Below, one piece after another: positions 13,033 to 25,417 of a stretch of DNA of 64,000 bases. The notes under the pieces are model-generated. The model saw only the letters and a list, made by a program, of their open reading frames with translations. It was not told the origin of the DNA and searched no databases. Within the stretch, counting starts at the first letter, position 1, and every line of letters begins with the position of its first letter. Made by a program: the position numbers and the translations under genes. The stretch covers positions 21,592,677 through 21,656,676 of the forward strand of contig JAJEKV010000011.1 of the NCBI GenBank assembly GCA_021234155.1, read 5' to 3'. Source of the DNA: Isoetes taiwanensis. Its lineage: Eukaryota; Streptophyta; Lycopodiopsida; Isoetales; Isoetaceae.

Positions 13033-13045
13033 AAGGTGGGGAGAA
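13033..13045 (+). other. Polypurine tract
   Basis: AAGGTGGGGAGAA lies directly before the TGTGAC start of the 3' LTR, the expected place for the plus-strand primer. A second similar GGTGGGGAGA occurs about 45 bp upstream (near 12993). Confidence 0.8.
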
Positions 13046-14571
13046 TGTGACATTCGATGCGATATCTCGGTCTCAAGGCGTATACCGCATCTTTGCACCG
13101 CCACGCCAGCATACCGCCGGCCCAATCGACGGTAATGCGCCGGCAGTACCCAAGCAAGATAAGCCCTAGGGGGCAACTTGCAATGGTGCGCACACTTAGC
13201 AATGCGCCAAGACTTTTAGACCTTTAACCCATTAAAGGTAGACCAAGGGTCATGGAAACCCTAAACCTAACGATAGCCTACATAAGGCACCAAACCCTAA
13301 CTTTCCCTTTTAAGCCCACGCACCTTCCGGAGCTCCGATTCGGCGCTTTGAGGAGTCAATTCCAACTTCCACGATCCGTCCATGCGCCCCAGCTTGTCGA
13401 TCGTCCTCCCTAATCGCATTTCGAAGCGTAACGTAGACATGGACACCTTTGGATCGAGAGGAGTGAACCAGGGGATCGGTATTTAGTCGATTGAATAGCC
13501 TAAACCTTATTCCGAGCCTTCTAACCCGAGGGGTTTAGCCTATTAAATCACCCCTAGTAGCCAAGCTGATCCCGAGATTGACTCTAACTAAAGAACCTAA
13601 CTCTATGTATGATATAGATTAGTTCTTATTCTTTAGTTCTATGATGATGTGATGGACGGATGAATTCTCGTGAACTCACTGTATTGGGAAGGGGGGGGTA
13701 GAGACTTGAAGCTTAGTAGATGATGCTCCTAGATAGTCCCTCTTAGTGCATTACTAGATTTCGGCACGTATGCACGGGAGCCCACCGGTTGTGGGTGAAG
13801 GGGCCGACCGGGCTTAGAATGAGGTTAGGTGTTCTCGACCCTTGACCGATCCCTCCTCGGTGTGTAAGGCCTACCGGGGATCGGAGTGACTAGGTCTAAT
13901 GGCTTGCCACCGAGTGTGGGGTAAGGCATGGGCTCGACAACCGTGGGGTGGAGTTCACCTTCCAATGGGTTAAGTCAATAAGGGCGGTGGCCCTCTAGTC
14001 ACCTTGGGTCGGCATGTAGATCTCACGGAGGGAGTGATCCCTACCGCCCCATCGGGGCGGGAGATGTAACCCGGAATAGCCCCTTTGGCTATGTACCCGT
14101 GAGGCTCTGATCGAGTCCCAACACTTTTCAACCTACTCTGCAAAGTGTGCACAGGAGGGGCGGATGGAGTGGACAACCCTAAGCCATGTTCTTATGCCAG
14201 CCCAATCCATTGTCATGATTCTGTTTGCACTGAACTCTGGAGACCCAAGCTTGTCAGTCATCCCCCTGGAGTCTGAGCCTTGGGTAGGAATTTCCTTGTA
14301 TTGTGCTGATCTTTGTCTATGCAGATGTTGATGTGCCACCCTTCGAGGTGGATATATATGATGTTATGTTACTGACGTGTATGTTTACGCTTCCGCAGCT
14401 AGGTAGGCCCTGAGGGAGACGGGGTAAAATGACACCTTCACTCTTCCCACTGTGGACTCTAGACGGTCACAGTGATATGTGGAGGGCCCTGTATCAGTGT
14501 GGAGCTGGTGCGGGGGATGAACTCCTGTTTGTATACGGTGCGGGCATCGTATACGAGTAGGGGACGTCACA
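13046..14571 (+). repeat. 3' LTR
   Basis: 1526 bp, from TGTGACATTCG to GACGTCACA, followed by the TTCCT duplication. It is 20 bp longer than the 5' LTR because of several small indels. Differences from the 5' copy are clustered in short patches. Confidence 0.92.
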
Positions 14572-17039
14572 TTCCTCCAGCCGAAACTTTGGATTTACAG
14601 GTAATCTTCATTGTTTTTTATGCCTATTTTTTTCCCTCATTGCATGCTTGCGTTGAATCGATCTATAGGAAATGAGGATAGCATCGTCAATAGAGGAGTT
14701 TGCTGTGTATCGGGGTTCTTTGTAATGAAGGCAGAGATCCATCAGCATTGAGTTGGGATGATTGCAATCAGAATGATTTTCTGTATGTATGGAATTGCAA
14801 CCTCAAAGACAATAAGATAAAGCTGCATCAAATTCGGCCTGAGTTTGAAAAGGAACTGAATGATCTGGTTCGAAGGGTTTATCAGCATGGTTTGAAGAAT
14901 AAGGAAGCAAGAACTCAGTTTGCTAGGGCATTTGCATGGCAGCACACAAAGAAGGCAATTGCAAATCTTATTAATTTCAGAGTTAATTGGGCAAGATTTG
15001 CATGGAAGTCGATGCAAATTTCAATCAGGAACAACCAGACAAGGACTGTGAGAGAACAAATGAGTTATTCCAGCATTGCCAATTCTATATCCCGTTTGGA
15101 AGTAGATCTGAAATTGTTTAGTGAGGAAGTTTTGACTTTAGAAAATCAGTTGAAGGAAAAGCAGATGTAGCTAGTCGAAACAAAAGGTCTTCTCCGTGGA
15201 TATGATGCATCAGCTGCATCTATTTGCAAAGACATCAAGGAAGTGAAGGAAAAATTGGAAGCGTTGGAAGAAATCTGTCCCGAAGAGGATGCAGCTCTGT
15301 CTAAGTTTAGAGATGAAGAAAAGTTGCTGGGACTTACTCTTCTTTTCCTCCTAAAGAACAAGGAATCTGTGAACAATACGCGGGAAATAGAAGATGCCAT
15401 TAGTCACCTGAACACGTTGATAACAATTAAAGTTGAAGCACAGGCAGACTTGCAAACTAAAATTTCAAACTTGCAGCATTTGAGAACAAACTTTGTAACA
15501 AGTACCTTGATAATACCTACTGCTGGGAACTGGCCATTTGCAGATGGAGTCTCGGGTTGTTTGGTTTGTGGCATGGCCTTCTGTGCAGATTATTCCTTGT
15601 ATGTCCAATTATCTTGTGGTCACAAATTTCATCTATTCTGCTTCCACAAGTGTATAGAGAACTTGCAATGTCACGTGTGCAAAATAGATGTACCTAAAGA
15701 TCTTTATACAGAATTGGGTTATCTCGTTGTACCCGACATCATTAATAATGAAGATGAAGATACTAACAATGCCAGTAAAGTAGCTTCTGCAGAGTTTGAT
15801 GATGAAGATGTTGAATACACCAGTCCACGGAAATTAGAAGTGAGAAGACGTCCTCAAACACGTGTTGTTGCCAAAAGACAGTCAGGTAAAATTATCTCTC
15901 ACGTACTATTGATAGCACCTGCCTAAATAATTCCTTTAATTTAACTAGTATCAGGAAATAAGAGGAAGAAGCAGCAAGATAGCGGTGCGGCATGCTCAAA
16001 CACGGAGGCTCCAGTTCATATTTCTATTTTGGGTTAGTATCTAACTTATATTTTGCAATCAATGTTAAAATCTGACTTGCTTTACGTTTGGCAAAGATGG
16101 TTTGCTGGAGAAGATTGAAAAGAAACGTGTAAAACATGATGAATGCTCGAATAGTGATGGTCGAGCTGGTAATAATAATGCAAGTAAGTTGTTGACACGT
16201 TTTTATTGTTTAAGTTCTTGATTTCTATTTGAATAATGTTCCTCTCTTGCAGCAGATGAAGATGCACATGAAGATCCAGCAGGAAATGGTCAGAGTTGTC
16301 CCAAAAGTCTGCAAGAAGAACCTAAGTCTGTTGAGTTGGGAAGGAAGAGGACTCCCAAACGTTTTCTATTTTCTGCTACAGCAAAACCTAGTAAGCCAAA
16401 ACATATAAAAGGCAAGGGGGAAAAAATGCTGGAAAGAACATCAAGAAACATGAGGTAGAAGAAACCATAAATCCAGCAATTTCTGAAACCCTCAAAGAAG
16501 CCGTAAAGGAAACTCAATCCGTCAAAGAAGCCGTCAAAGATACTCAATCAGGAACGGAGAGAACTTCAGGCCTAGGTAATGTATTTCCTTTCTAAATTTG
16601 TCTTGTAACTTAGCTAACATGTTAATTTTGCAAACCAGGTATGACTTCTAGCTTCAAGGCAGATTCTTGGAACTCCAGTCAGATTCATAACCTCTGGTTT
16701 CCCGGAAACTATAACTCTGACATCCAAAGCACCTTTGGCACTCTTCAAAACACATTTGGCACTTCTCAAATCCCACCTGTATTGAACTTGCCTGCTACAC
16801 TGCCAAAAGTTACCGATGTTATCAAGGAAAAACATGATCCCATTTCTCAAGTTAATGCAGATGTTCATGTCCATACGTGGTTACAACAACGAAGGCTGCT
16901 GCCGCAGATGTTCAAATTCCTGAAATTGCACCTCAAGTTAATGCACAAGTCGGTCCAAATGGCTCGGATCTGGAATACTGGTGGCGATGATGTCGACATG
17001 ACCTTGGCTCAGTTCACTAGATCCAAAGCTTGACCTATA

Positions 17040-18460
17040 CTACTTTCAGCAAAATATACTGTTAATAGCTGCAATTATGTCATGAATAGGCAGCAATTTT
17101 GTCTTGTAGATATTTGCAGCTTTTTTTGTCTTGTAGTTGTCCATAATGTCCTGCACATACAGAAGATACAACTATATAAGTCAGATCCTTTGGTTTTTCT
17201 CTATGATATGGACAGTAAAACCTGCACTGGGGTTCGTATTGACAGCATCATTCCAGTTTTTTTTCTGTATATCTTGACAATCCAGGAACTGCAGACTTTG
17301 GTATTAAGGAAAAGAAACTGCACGTTGTAGCACAACACAATTGACAAATATGGCAAAATGTAAAGCAACCATTAATTTCCATTAAAATCCATTCCCTAAT
17401 GACATGCCAGGCTTATCATTTCTGGAAGAAAATGAATAAATAGATTTCACATGTTATGTGCAGTAAATTGACGGTGCAATCCATAAGTTATAAGATATAA
17501 CAAAACATATCTGTGTTTAGGGTACATAAGAAACCTGAACGTTATGATATTCTATAAATAAACCAAGTGCTTGAAAGTCAGATCTGCACGTAGTATATTA
17601 AAATGGTGCATTGGCATACGTAAAAAGCAAGTCCAAACGTTCCTTATATCAAATGTTTCTTTATCTTATGACTATAATAAAGTAAAGTAGAAGTAGAAAA
17701 CCCAAGGAGCAGATTCAGAAATTACAGCACTGAGATGTCGCCATCAATTGGAGAAACAGATAGCCTAAAAGAACCAACCATAACAATACAGCACGGTGTA
17801 CGCAATAACAACCTGTACAGTTGCATGTAACTGTGAACAACATTACCTTCCAGATCCTTGGCACATTAGAATGCGTTTCAAATGACAGTAACAAAGTAAA
17901 AATCCTGATGCTTTGTACAGAGACTTCTCAATTCCATGCATGGAGATATTAAGGCTCAATTCCATGCATGGAGATATTAAGGCCCAAAATGCCTATGCTA
18001 TAGATAAAAGAACTGGAAGTCCTTTGCATGCGCAAATTAAAGAAATCCGATGTTGCAAACCAGTGATTAATAATATCCTTAACTGCTAAGGGCCCTGGAG
18101 TCTTATTTTTCTTTTTATGGTTTTAATTTCATGGCTGCATAAATGTCAAGTGCTTTATGGTGGAAAAATCCAAAATTCAATTATTTCAAACTTAGCATGA
18201 TGTAAGGGAGCATAGGCTGCAAAATGTATTTATAAACTGTGAGCTGTTGCAGCTGATGTCTTCCATCACAACAACCTGCCAAGTCTGGTATATCTGCAAT
18301 AAGAAAAAAGGCATGACAGAGATCTATGGGCCACAAAATCAACCAAGCCTGCAAATCTGAAGTATATGAAACATTCACAGAAATTATCCAAATGAGAAAG
18401 AAAATTCAAAAATGTTCTTTATTATTCAATGATATTGGATACAAAACTCTTCCTTTTGAT
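17040..18460. other. Intergenic part of the DNA transposon, no gene seen
   Basis: AT-rich spacer between the convergent RING and transposase genes. It contains a perfect 28-bp tandem duplication at 17927-17982 (unit start CTCAATTCCATGCATGGAG). The rest has no recognisable coding or RNA gene and probably includes the two 3' untranslated regions. Confidence 0.55.
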
Positions 18461-18466
18461 ACAACC

Positions 18467-21400
18467 TTAAACCTTTGTCTTTTTCCTTGGTTTATTCTGC
18501 TTGCAAACCTTCTGCTTGCAAACTGTCCTTCGTTTATTCTGCTTGCAAGCCTTCCTTCGTTTATTCTGCTTGCAAGCCTTCTTATTTCTGGCCACTACCT
18601 TCTTCCTAACTGCCCTTAAGATGTCTTGTTTCCTTCGTGTCTTCTTCTTGGCTACGCAATGGGCACTTGCCAGTGTTTCAGAATCAGGCGGTGGTAAAGA
18701 GTCAATGATATGCCCGTGTGCTTCCAAAGGTAAATGGTATACATTGTCTTCATTTGCATCAACAATCAAATCTACCTTTGCGCTTATGGCGAGGTGTGAA
18801 TAACAATTAACATCAGGCATATTACTTAACAGCTCGTATCTATCTTCGCCCAGGAACTCGTAATATTTACCTGTTAGAATTACCTCTTGCCTGCTAAATT
18901 TTGAACCCCAGTAATCTTCGAATGCATTGTCTACCACATGTTTCGGTTCAGTACACTTCACAATCCAGAAATCAACATTTTCTTCATTATTTTCTTCCGC
19001 ATTTATGATAAAATTGTCATCAACTTCCACTAGTTCTGCTTTCCACTGGTTGTCCCCTTCGTATTGGACATGAGTCACAGTTGCCTCTTTCTGCATGATC
19101 TCAGGCTTCAAAGTTGAATATGTATACCGACGAAGTCTCTTCGAATGCTTACACCTATTCCATAACTCCTTCCAACAGTTTGTACAAAAGCAAGACAAAG
19201 CTCTGTGAGCCACCATAGTAGGCATATCTCGACAAACTGGTCTGATAGAATGGATGTTTTGGGTCCCCTTCAAAGTGTCACAATCATACTTTATCCTCCT
19301 GCAAACATCACCTACCTTTACAAGCCAAAATACCCTGCGCAAACACACAAAGACTACATTAGCAGCATAGACAACATAGACATTCTTTGTGCATCTATTA
19401 TTGAACTTTAAATTGCTTTTGGCAGCTGCAAGGAATTGCATATGGTGCTGCAGGTTGACAGATTATGTTCAAGTGGGCATAATGGCCTTTTGTTAACTCC
19501 GATAGCCATGCCTGTACGTAGCACTTAAGCACACATAGCAAATGAAAGATTTTCAGCATGCATAAGAAATAATTCAATGCATTGCCCTTGTCAATCCTAC
19601 TTCTCAACCTAGCATTCTAAACAGGTTATGCTCAAAAGTGCAACATAGACTACATTAACACTAAATAACCTATGAATATATGTACTACATGAATGTGCAT
19701 GAATTAGTGCGCGTACCTGATGATGTTGTTGTCTTTGGTGCCTCTCTTCACTCTGAAATACCAAACTAAGAACTGAACTGCATCCTCAGCATTCCTAAGA
19801 GGTGTACTATCTCGCTTCAACATCTCACTCGTTAATATCCTCTTTATGACAGCCCCAGCGCCATCATGTTCCCCTTTGCCATGGTATGATGCAAAAAACT
19901 TCCAGCCAATCTTGACATCATTAGCTTGATAAAACCTACCTAAATAGTAAAAGGCCCTCGAAGATTTGAACTGTGATGCACATCCGTCGGACCAAAAAAT
20001 ATGTTTTGAATATTTTACACCTTTACTTATCAAATAATCAGCATGCTTTTAGAGGCAATGTTGTATGAATAAAGTGTCATGCTCTCGATCGTCTGACATG
20101 TAAAAATGACTTTCTTTCACAAGTTTGCGATAACCTACGATAAGATTAGGATCTTCACCTTCGTTTGTATGTCTGTAAGAGATGTGCACAAGTATTGAAC
20201 ATTGTTCGTTCCTCCAATGCATTGTTTGGATCTCTTGCTGAATTTTGAATGTATAATTCTCGGCGAAGTCAATGATAGACACGACCATGTCTTTTGGGAA
20301 TGTTTGTAAACATTCCTTGAACTGAGAGGCCTGCCACCGTGCCGTATGATTGTGAGGAATGAATTGCTTTGTGACTGCATTTGCATGTTCCACAAACTCA
20401 TGCAAGGAAGTGTTCTTGTAAGCCAACTTCATCACATCCTTGCTTTTGACAATTGGTTTTCCCGCTTTGTCTACATCCTTCACATAAGTCTCTTTGACCT
20501 GCAACATAGTAGACTAGTCAGCCACATCTTACATCATTCCACAAAAACATAGGCTGGAATTACAGGACAAAAATACTAACAAAATAGAATTACTATTCAA
20601 TGCAAAAAAGAAAATTGATTACAAATTTTAAAAGACTATCAATGAAATGATAGAGTAGTTACCTTCTCAAAGTTCTTCAGTCTAACTTTATTGTCTTCCT
20701 CTTTTCTTTCGGACATTTCTGGAATAATTTCAGCCCACAATCAGCACACTCCATAGTCAAACACTTAGAGTTATGCCAATCTGTAGTCTCTTGCTTAGGA
20801 CACACCATAGACCTCCACATATCACTAACATTGTTGAAGGTGTGTTCGCTTGCTGCACAAGTTGGGCCTAGACCACAAATAGAACACTTGCATGTACAAT
20901 TTGGACCGTGAATGTTAGGATCACGTCTTACTTTATTAATTGCTTGCCTGACAAACTCCATTCTCATATGGTAAATGCTGCAACACGTTTCCCTTTCCTT
21001 AAGCCTTTTGACAAACTTAGGCTTCAAAGCTTCAAACAATCTAAGCCCTATCTTCATGTCCGGATATTGACGTTTGAATCTTCTATAGAACATGATCTGC
21101 AATTCAAAGAATAGAAGGTAAATCACGAAATGTTATTTCTAGCAAAAGACAAACAATTAGACAAATGTGTCTCTTCTAGTAAGTGAATGGGATGCAGATT
21201 ATACGGCTTTGCTATCTTTTGACCGTTACTATGTCTCCTCAACTTAATCACCTGCCTTTTATTTGGAGAGACTCTAGTTTCAGAAATCCAAAAGTTTTGT
21301 ACCTTTTCACGGTCCGAATCAGAAAGCCTATCAGATCTGCTCTTCCTCTTGAACATGGACCAAGGTCCTCCAAATTCAGTGCATTTCCTTTTGTCCAACG

Positions 21401-21818
21401 CAGCATAGACAGCCCTTCTCTTCATGTTCAAGACCTTTGCAGCCGCTGATCGATTGCTGCATGAATTGACTGCCATCATCAAAGTAGATGACCTCGCTTG
21501 ATTAACATCTATAGTCCTGCCACGTTTTTTGCTCTTAAGAGTCTCTTTCACGTTCTCAACAACATGCTTGTATACATTAAGTGCCTTATTCCCAATGATG
21601 TCAAATTCAGGTAACTGTTCAGCAAACCTGGATATGACTTCCTTTCTATCATCAGAATCCAAATTCAAGCATACCTCATTGATGAAATCCACAATAACCT
21701 TCGAAAGCTTTTGTTTCTTCCTAGTGGCAACGAGAGCTGTCGGATGGGCATATTTGCCCTTTATTCCAAGATCAAGACCGTACATAGCGATCCTCGTTTG
21801 TGGGGTATGCATGTACAA
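18467..21818 (-). pseudogene. DDE/D-like transposase of the DNA transposon, multi-exon, broken
   Basis: Coding segments on minus: 21818-~21140, ~21093-20663, 20498-20049 continuing to about 19716, then about 19305-18467. The first segment is basic with a helix-turn-helix-like part (SNRSAAAKVLNMKRRAVYAA). The second is a Cys cluster (CTCKCSICGLGPTC, then CADC and CP) that probably binds zinc. The third has IIDFAENY followed by an E-x-Q-x2-HW-type stretch. The fourth has FWSDGCASQFKS and FFASYHGKGEHDGAGA. The D of DFAENY, the D of SDGC and the acidic residue after HGKG are my candidates for an RNase-H-fold DDE/D triad. The C-terminus is acidic with a W-I-V domain, then a Lys/Cys-rich tail. Defects: a frameshift near 20700-20715, just after the Cys cluster, and an in-frame TAA at 20049-20051 between the first two catalytic motifs. 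The segment start at 21818 is open upstream, so an earlier exon is likely. Confidence 0.62.
18494..18580 (-). repeat. Tandem coding repeat at the transposase C-terminus
   Basis: A 27-bp unit encodes KACKQNKRR twice on the minus strand, with degraded flanking copies such as TVCKQ and KVCKQNKPRK. It gives a strongly basic, Cys-containing tail that could bind nucleic acid or act as a nuclear signal. Confidence 0.7.
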
Positions 21819-21829
21819 GTTTTTGTATA

Positions 21830-24660
21830 CTGTATATTAAGGTTTGCAAAATACTATAAGGTTTGAGAGAATATACTTAATGGTGTTAATTTTGTATATG
21901 TATTATAAATTTTTTGGGGCTCTCGCTGCCCTACGTAACCCCCCGTGTGAATATGCACCCAAACCAAAGGGGGTTTAAGGGGGATTTGAATTTAAATGTG
22001 TTAAATGCAATGGTTTGTGTTAATAATGTTAATGGTAGTTGTGTGTTGATTGTTATATTAAAAAAATTTTTGGGCCCTTCGGGCCCTAACTAAGAAAGCA
22101 TAGGTAAACTTTATGGGCCTAAATATTAATTACTAAAAAACACAATAACATCAAGACAAAAACAAAGGATTCACAATAGTAAAACAACATAGCATATATA
22201 TCTCGTTATATTTACATTTATGTGTTATATTTACATGTATGTGCAGCATCGAATCCAAAGTACTCCAAAAGGTAATTTGAAACATATATGTACATGGTCC
22301 TTCATGGTCATTCATGCTAAAAACAAAAAACAATTCATACCATTTAGACACTAAAGACAATGATACCATGTGGCAAACATGTATTGTTTGAGAGTGCACT
22401 AAAGAAGATAGTTGTATCTGGATGAATCTGGATGTAATGCTCCTTTTGCAAATACCATCAACTAACATTTGGCCACCGTTGGAACCCACATCATGCCAAT
22501 GAAGAAGACTGAAATTGGAGATGTGAGTTGGTTGAAAGTGACCACATTAGCTCCTGCATGTTTAGTATTAGCACATGTCAGTCAATGTCTTACATTTCCA
22601 CTGTAAGACAAGAAAGAAAGAAATTTCAATAGCATTAAATGCTAAGATTGTGATGGGAAGCCATGTGGTCAGTTTGCAAGGAAACGATGAGTGAATCATT
22701 TACTAAAATGCTGCAAGATAACTCACAGGCTAACTTTGCCTTTCCATTAGAGCAGTAATTAAGGAACAAGATGATGCCAGAGAGACAAGGCAGAAACATG
22801 GTATTACCTAGGAATATTAAAGGAGGGGATATTTGTGCTTGAAGAACCATCTTTGTCATTTAATAGCACCACACAAAAGCGATAAAAGAACATACATTAT
22901 TTTTCTTCTCTGATTGAGACAATTAGAACTTGCTTGTAGATACATCTACAGAACAATAAAACCAATGACATGGTGATCATATAACCTATTGTAATCGTGT
23001 TGAGCAGAAGTAATGTTTGATTCCTCCCATTCTGCAGGATATGTGCTGATGTCAAATATTTGTGCAAGTGTTTACATCGAGGATGAAAGTTAATCCTTGA
23101 CTAAACAAGGGCCTAGGCCTAGGGCAGACACTGAAGCAGCACATTCGTGTGGTTAGATAGTCACCACGACTCTTGGTTTGTTCAGCATCTACTCATTATA
23201 ACTTTAACAAATTGCTCTCTGTCAAGAGAGTCCTTTGAATGTTTTGGAGGTCACTTTTTTGGTAGCATACATCTTACATAGAAAAGAAACAAAAGAACAT
23301 CTCAGATGTTGCAATAGTTGTGAACTCAACGTGGGAGAAGCATCAATTATGATGCATGTGCCCTTTCATCAGCATATTGCAGGAGGTATTTTTTCTGCCT
23401 CTAAAAGGCTATGATTTTCCAAGTGGATTGGTGGTTTTTCTTCAGACACATGAATATCAAATTGGGATGATGCTTATGATATATAGTCAGCAGCTAAAGC
23501 TATGAATCATCTTTTGAAGGCTTAGGCACATGAAGATAGAAGGCCTTTGCGCAATGCTCTGGCTTTGCATATTGCTTACCATAGATTCTAACTTATGCAC
23601 TTCAGGGCTATTAAATAATTTTTCGGGTGATCTTCACGGGCGGCTTAAAAATCTTACCTTGTATTCTCCAATGCACTTTTTAAGAATACTTTACATCTCA
23701 CTCTTACTGTCAAACAGATGGCATTGCAAGTTCTACGAGAAGCTAAAGATGATGGGTCAGGTACTATATGTAATGCATCAAAGAGAATTTGAAAGCACAT
23801 ACAATGTCTTACGGCTATATGTAAGATTTTGTTTGTAGAATCTTGGGACTGCTCCTTTGCGGAGGATACATAGTGCGGAATGGATGCCAGCAGAAGAAAT
23901 CGATGACTATTTTTCGATGCCCAACTAACCCATAAAGAAAGATCAGAAAGATCGGGCAAAAGAAACAATGTGAAGCCAAGAAAAGCAGAAACGCCAAAGA
24001 GGGGATGCAGAAATGAGATGCAGAATGAGAACAAATATACCTGTTGGAGCTATAGAAGGGGGCACGGTACCGAGCTATAGCAGAACAGGGGCACAAGAAA
24101 GTTGAGTCTGAATCTGTTTGGCAAAATGTTGAGATTAGTCTGAGAGGTGTTTCTGTTGCCGAAATGCTGAATCTCTTGCCGAAATGGTGAGTCTGATGCT
24201 AAGACGACGAAATGGTGAGTCTGATGTTGAGATGCTGAGATGCAGAAACATAGACAAAATCTTTGGCTTCTCATTGTCGCCAAACAGAAACGTAGACAAA
24301 AATTTTTTTAGCCAAAGGATGTTTGCTGGACCGCCTTCTCTGCCCCTAAAACCCCAGAACCTGATAACCATTGGCAAAAACTCCTTCGAAATCTCACAGA
24401 AACCCTATTTCGGGGCTTCCAATTTTGTTCATCTGCCAGAGGCTGGCCGTTTTGATTGATCATCATGCTATTCCAGCCGAAACATCAAGTTGATCATCAT
24501 GCTATTCCAGCCGAAACATCAAGGGCACCCTAAAATACCCCAGTGGAAGAGTGGAACCCTAAAGCAAAACCTCTCGAGATTTGCATGCCATGAATCGGGG
24601 TTTTTTTTTTTTAAGGGGTTAAACCATTGGCAAGTGCCATAAAAAATAAGAAATGCGTAT
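21830..24660. other. Long stretch of the transposon without a confident gene
   Basis: It lies upstream of the transposase segments and downstream of the Cys-rich ORF. No ORF in it resembles a known family (the longest is 126 codons, minus, 23654-24034). It may be an intron joining 24668-25363 to the transposase. It contains a perfect 34-bp tandem duplication at 24456-24523 (unit start TTGATCATCATGCTATTCC). Confidence 0.45.
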
Positions 24661-24667
24661 GCGCACT

Positions 24668-25363
24668 CTAGATGTACGCATTAGTACATCCACGACAATA
24701 CACCAAGAAATCATATAAAAACCTTAGGGAAAAACGTACAAAAATACAAAAGCAACCCCCTGTTATAATGCTAGATATAAGGCCAGCTTTTATAGAATCC
24801 CTTTTCTTCTTCCTCTGCAATTTCTTTTTGGCAGCTAATATTCTTCTACAGGCAGTGTTAGGAGATATACAATTGCAGACCTTGCTGCAACCACTGTTTG
24901 TTGCACAGGTCCCATTAATTTTATCGTTCAAAACTGGAGATGATATTACCTCAGATGCCTTCAAATCAGTGGAAATTTGAGTCTGCATGTCATTGTCATT
25001 GGGAATGCCATCTTCTGCATCTAATTTTCGAATGGAATGTTGGATGTGAATTCCTAGAGCAGAAGCAAGCTCATCTGGATCTTGGCCTCCAAACCGAGAT
25101 GTGAATTCAGCTGCATAGAGGGAAACAAAATCCATTGAATTCCAGGCCAAGGGCTCTGGAAATTTCCAAAACAAAGAAATTTTCCATCCAAATTTTTGAA
25201 AATGTTTTGGAGCTGGTAGAATCCGCCAGAAAGCGGGAGAACCATCCCAGTTTTGGATCGATGACATGGCCAACGAACTTGCTAATTGGGAGATTTTGGT
25301 TTCGCGCTCTCTCAACCAAAAAGGCTCGTCAAAATTTTTTTCTTGACGGGTTAAAATTTTCAT
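24668..25363 (-). CDS. Cys-rich basic ORF at the right end of the DNA transposon
   Basis: Open for 231 codons from the ATG at 25363. I do not recognise the family. About residues 149-170 hold a Cys cluster (CATNSGCSKVCNC, then a further C), followed by a very basic stretch (AAKKKLQRKKKR), a pattern fit for DNA binding. A hydrophobic segment follows near the C-terminus. The start lies about 55 bp inside the right inverted repeat, mirroring the RING gene at the left end. It may be a separate transposon protein or the 5' exon of the transposase, with the splice donor somewhere after the basic stretch. No defect was seen in it. Confidence 0.45.
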   Translation of the reverse strand: MKILTRQEKNFDEPFWLRERETKISQLASSLAMSSIQNWDGSPAFWRILPAPKHFQKFGWKISLFWKFPEPLAWNSMDFVSLYAAEFTSRFGGQDPDELASALGIHIQHSIRKLDAEDGIPNDNDMQTQISTDLKASEVISSPVLNDKINGTCATNSGCSKVCNCISPNTACRRILAAKKKLQRKKKRDSIKAGLISSIITGGCFCIFVRFSLRFLYDFLVYCRGCTNAYI

Positions 25364-25417
25364 TGAACTCAAGTAAAGCACCCATAAAGCACTATATGTT
25401 CAGGACACGAAAATTGA

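Larger units (their letters stand above)
3344..14571 (+). mobile_element. Full-length LTR retrotransposon, largely non-coding (LARD-like)
   Basis: Two direct LTRs (3344-4849 and 13046-14571) start TGTGAC and end GTCACA. The element is flanked by an exact 5-bp target duplication TTCCT (3339-3343 and 14572-14576). A tRNA-iMet-type primer-binding site follows the 5' LTR and a purine-rich tract precedes the 3' LTR. The 8.2-kb interior has no recognisable gag, protease, reverse transcriptase, RNase H or integrase in any frame; the ORFs are short and scattered on both strands. It therefore looks like a large retrotransposon derivative that would need proteins from another element. Alternatively it is a very decayed autonomous copy, but the good LTRs and signals argue against pure decay. 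It interrupts exon 1 of the transposon RING gene. Confidence 0.92.
3221..16990 (+). pseudogene. Coiled-coil/RING-H2 protein gene of the DNA transposon (ORF1), six exons, split by an LTR retrotransposon
   Basis: Exon 1 is 3221-3343 plus 14577-14600. When the LTR element and one TTCCT copy are left out, it reads through in one frame. The other exons are about 14694-15885, 15955-16032, 16097-16183, 16253-16575 and 16639-16990, each bounded by GT/AG with matching phases. The product would be about 725 residues. It has a long Glu/Lys-rich coiled-coil part (about 14850-15500) and then a RING-H2 finger at 15558-15680 (CLVC, then CGHKFHLFC, then CHVC; spacing C-x2-C-x14-C-x-H-x2-H-x2-C-x10-C-x2-C), the hallmark of ubiquitin E3 ligases. 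Basic, nuclear-signal-like segments follow, such as KRKK in exon 3. Defects: an in-frame TAG at 15168-15170, a frameshift in a G/A homopolymer at 16415-16426, and a further shift near 16875. It starts about 117 bp inside the left inverted repeat, so it belongs to the transposon. Its role there is unknown. Confidence 0.65.

Noticed and set aside
18501-18803. A plus-strand 100-codon hydrophobic ORF
   Set aside because: It is the antisense shadow of the transposase C-terminal repeat.
21880-22130. A small element suggested by similar TTTTTTGGGGCTCTCG and TTTTTGGGCCCTTCG words
   Set aside because: The two words are in direct orientation, imperfect, and have no target duplication.
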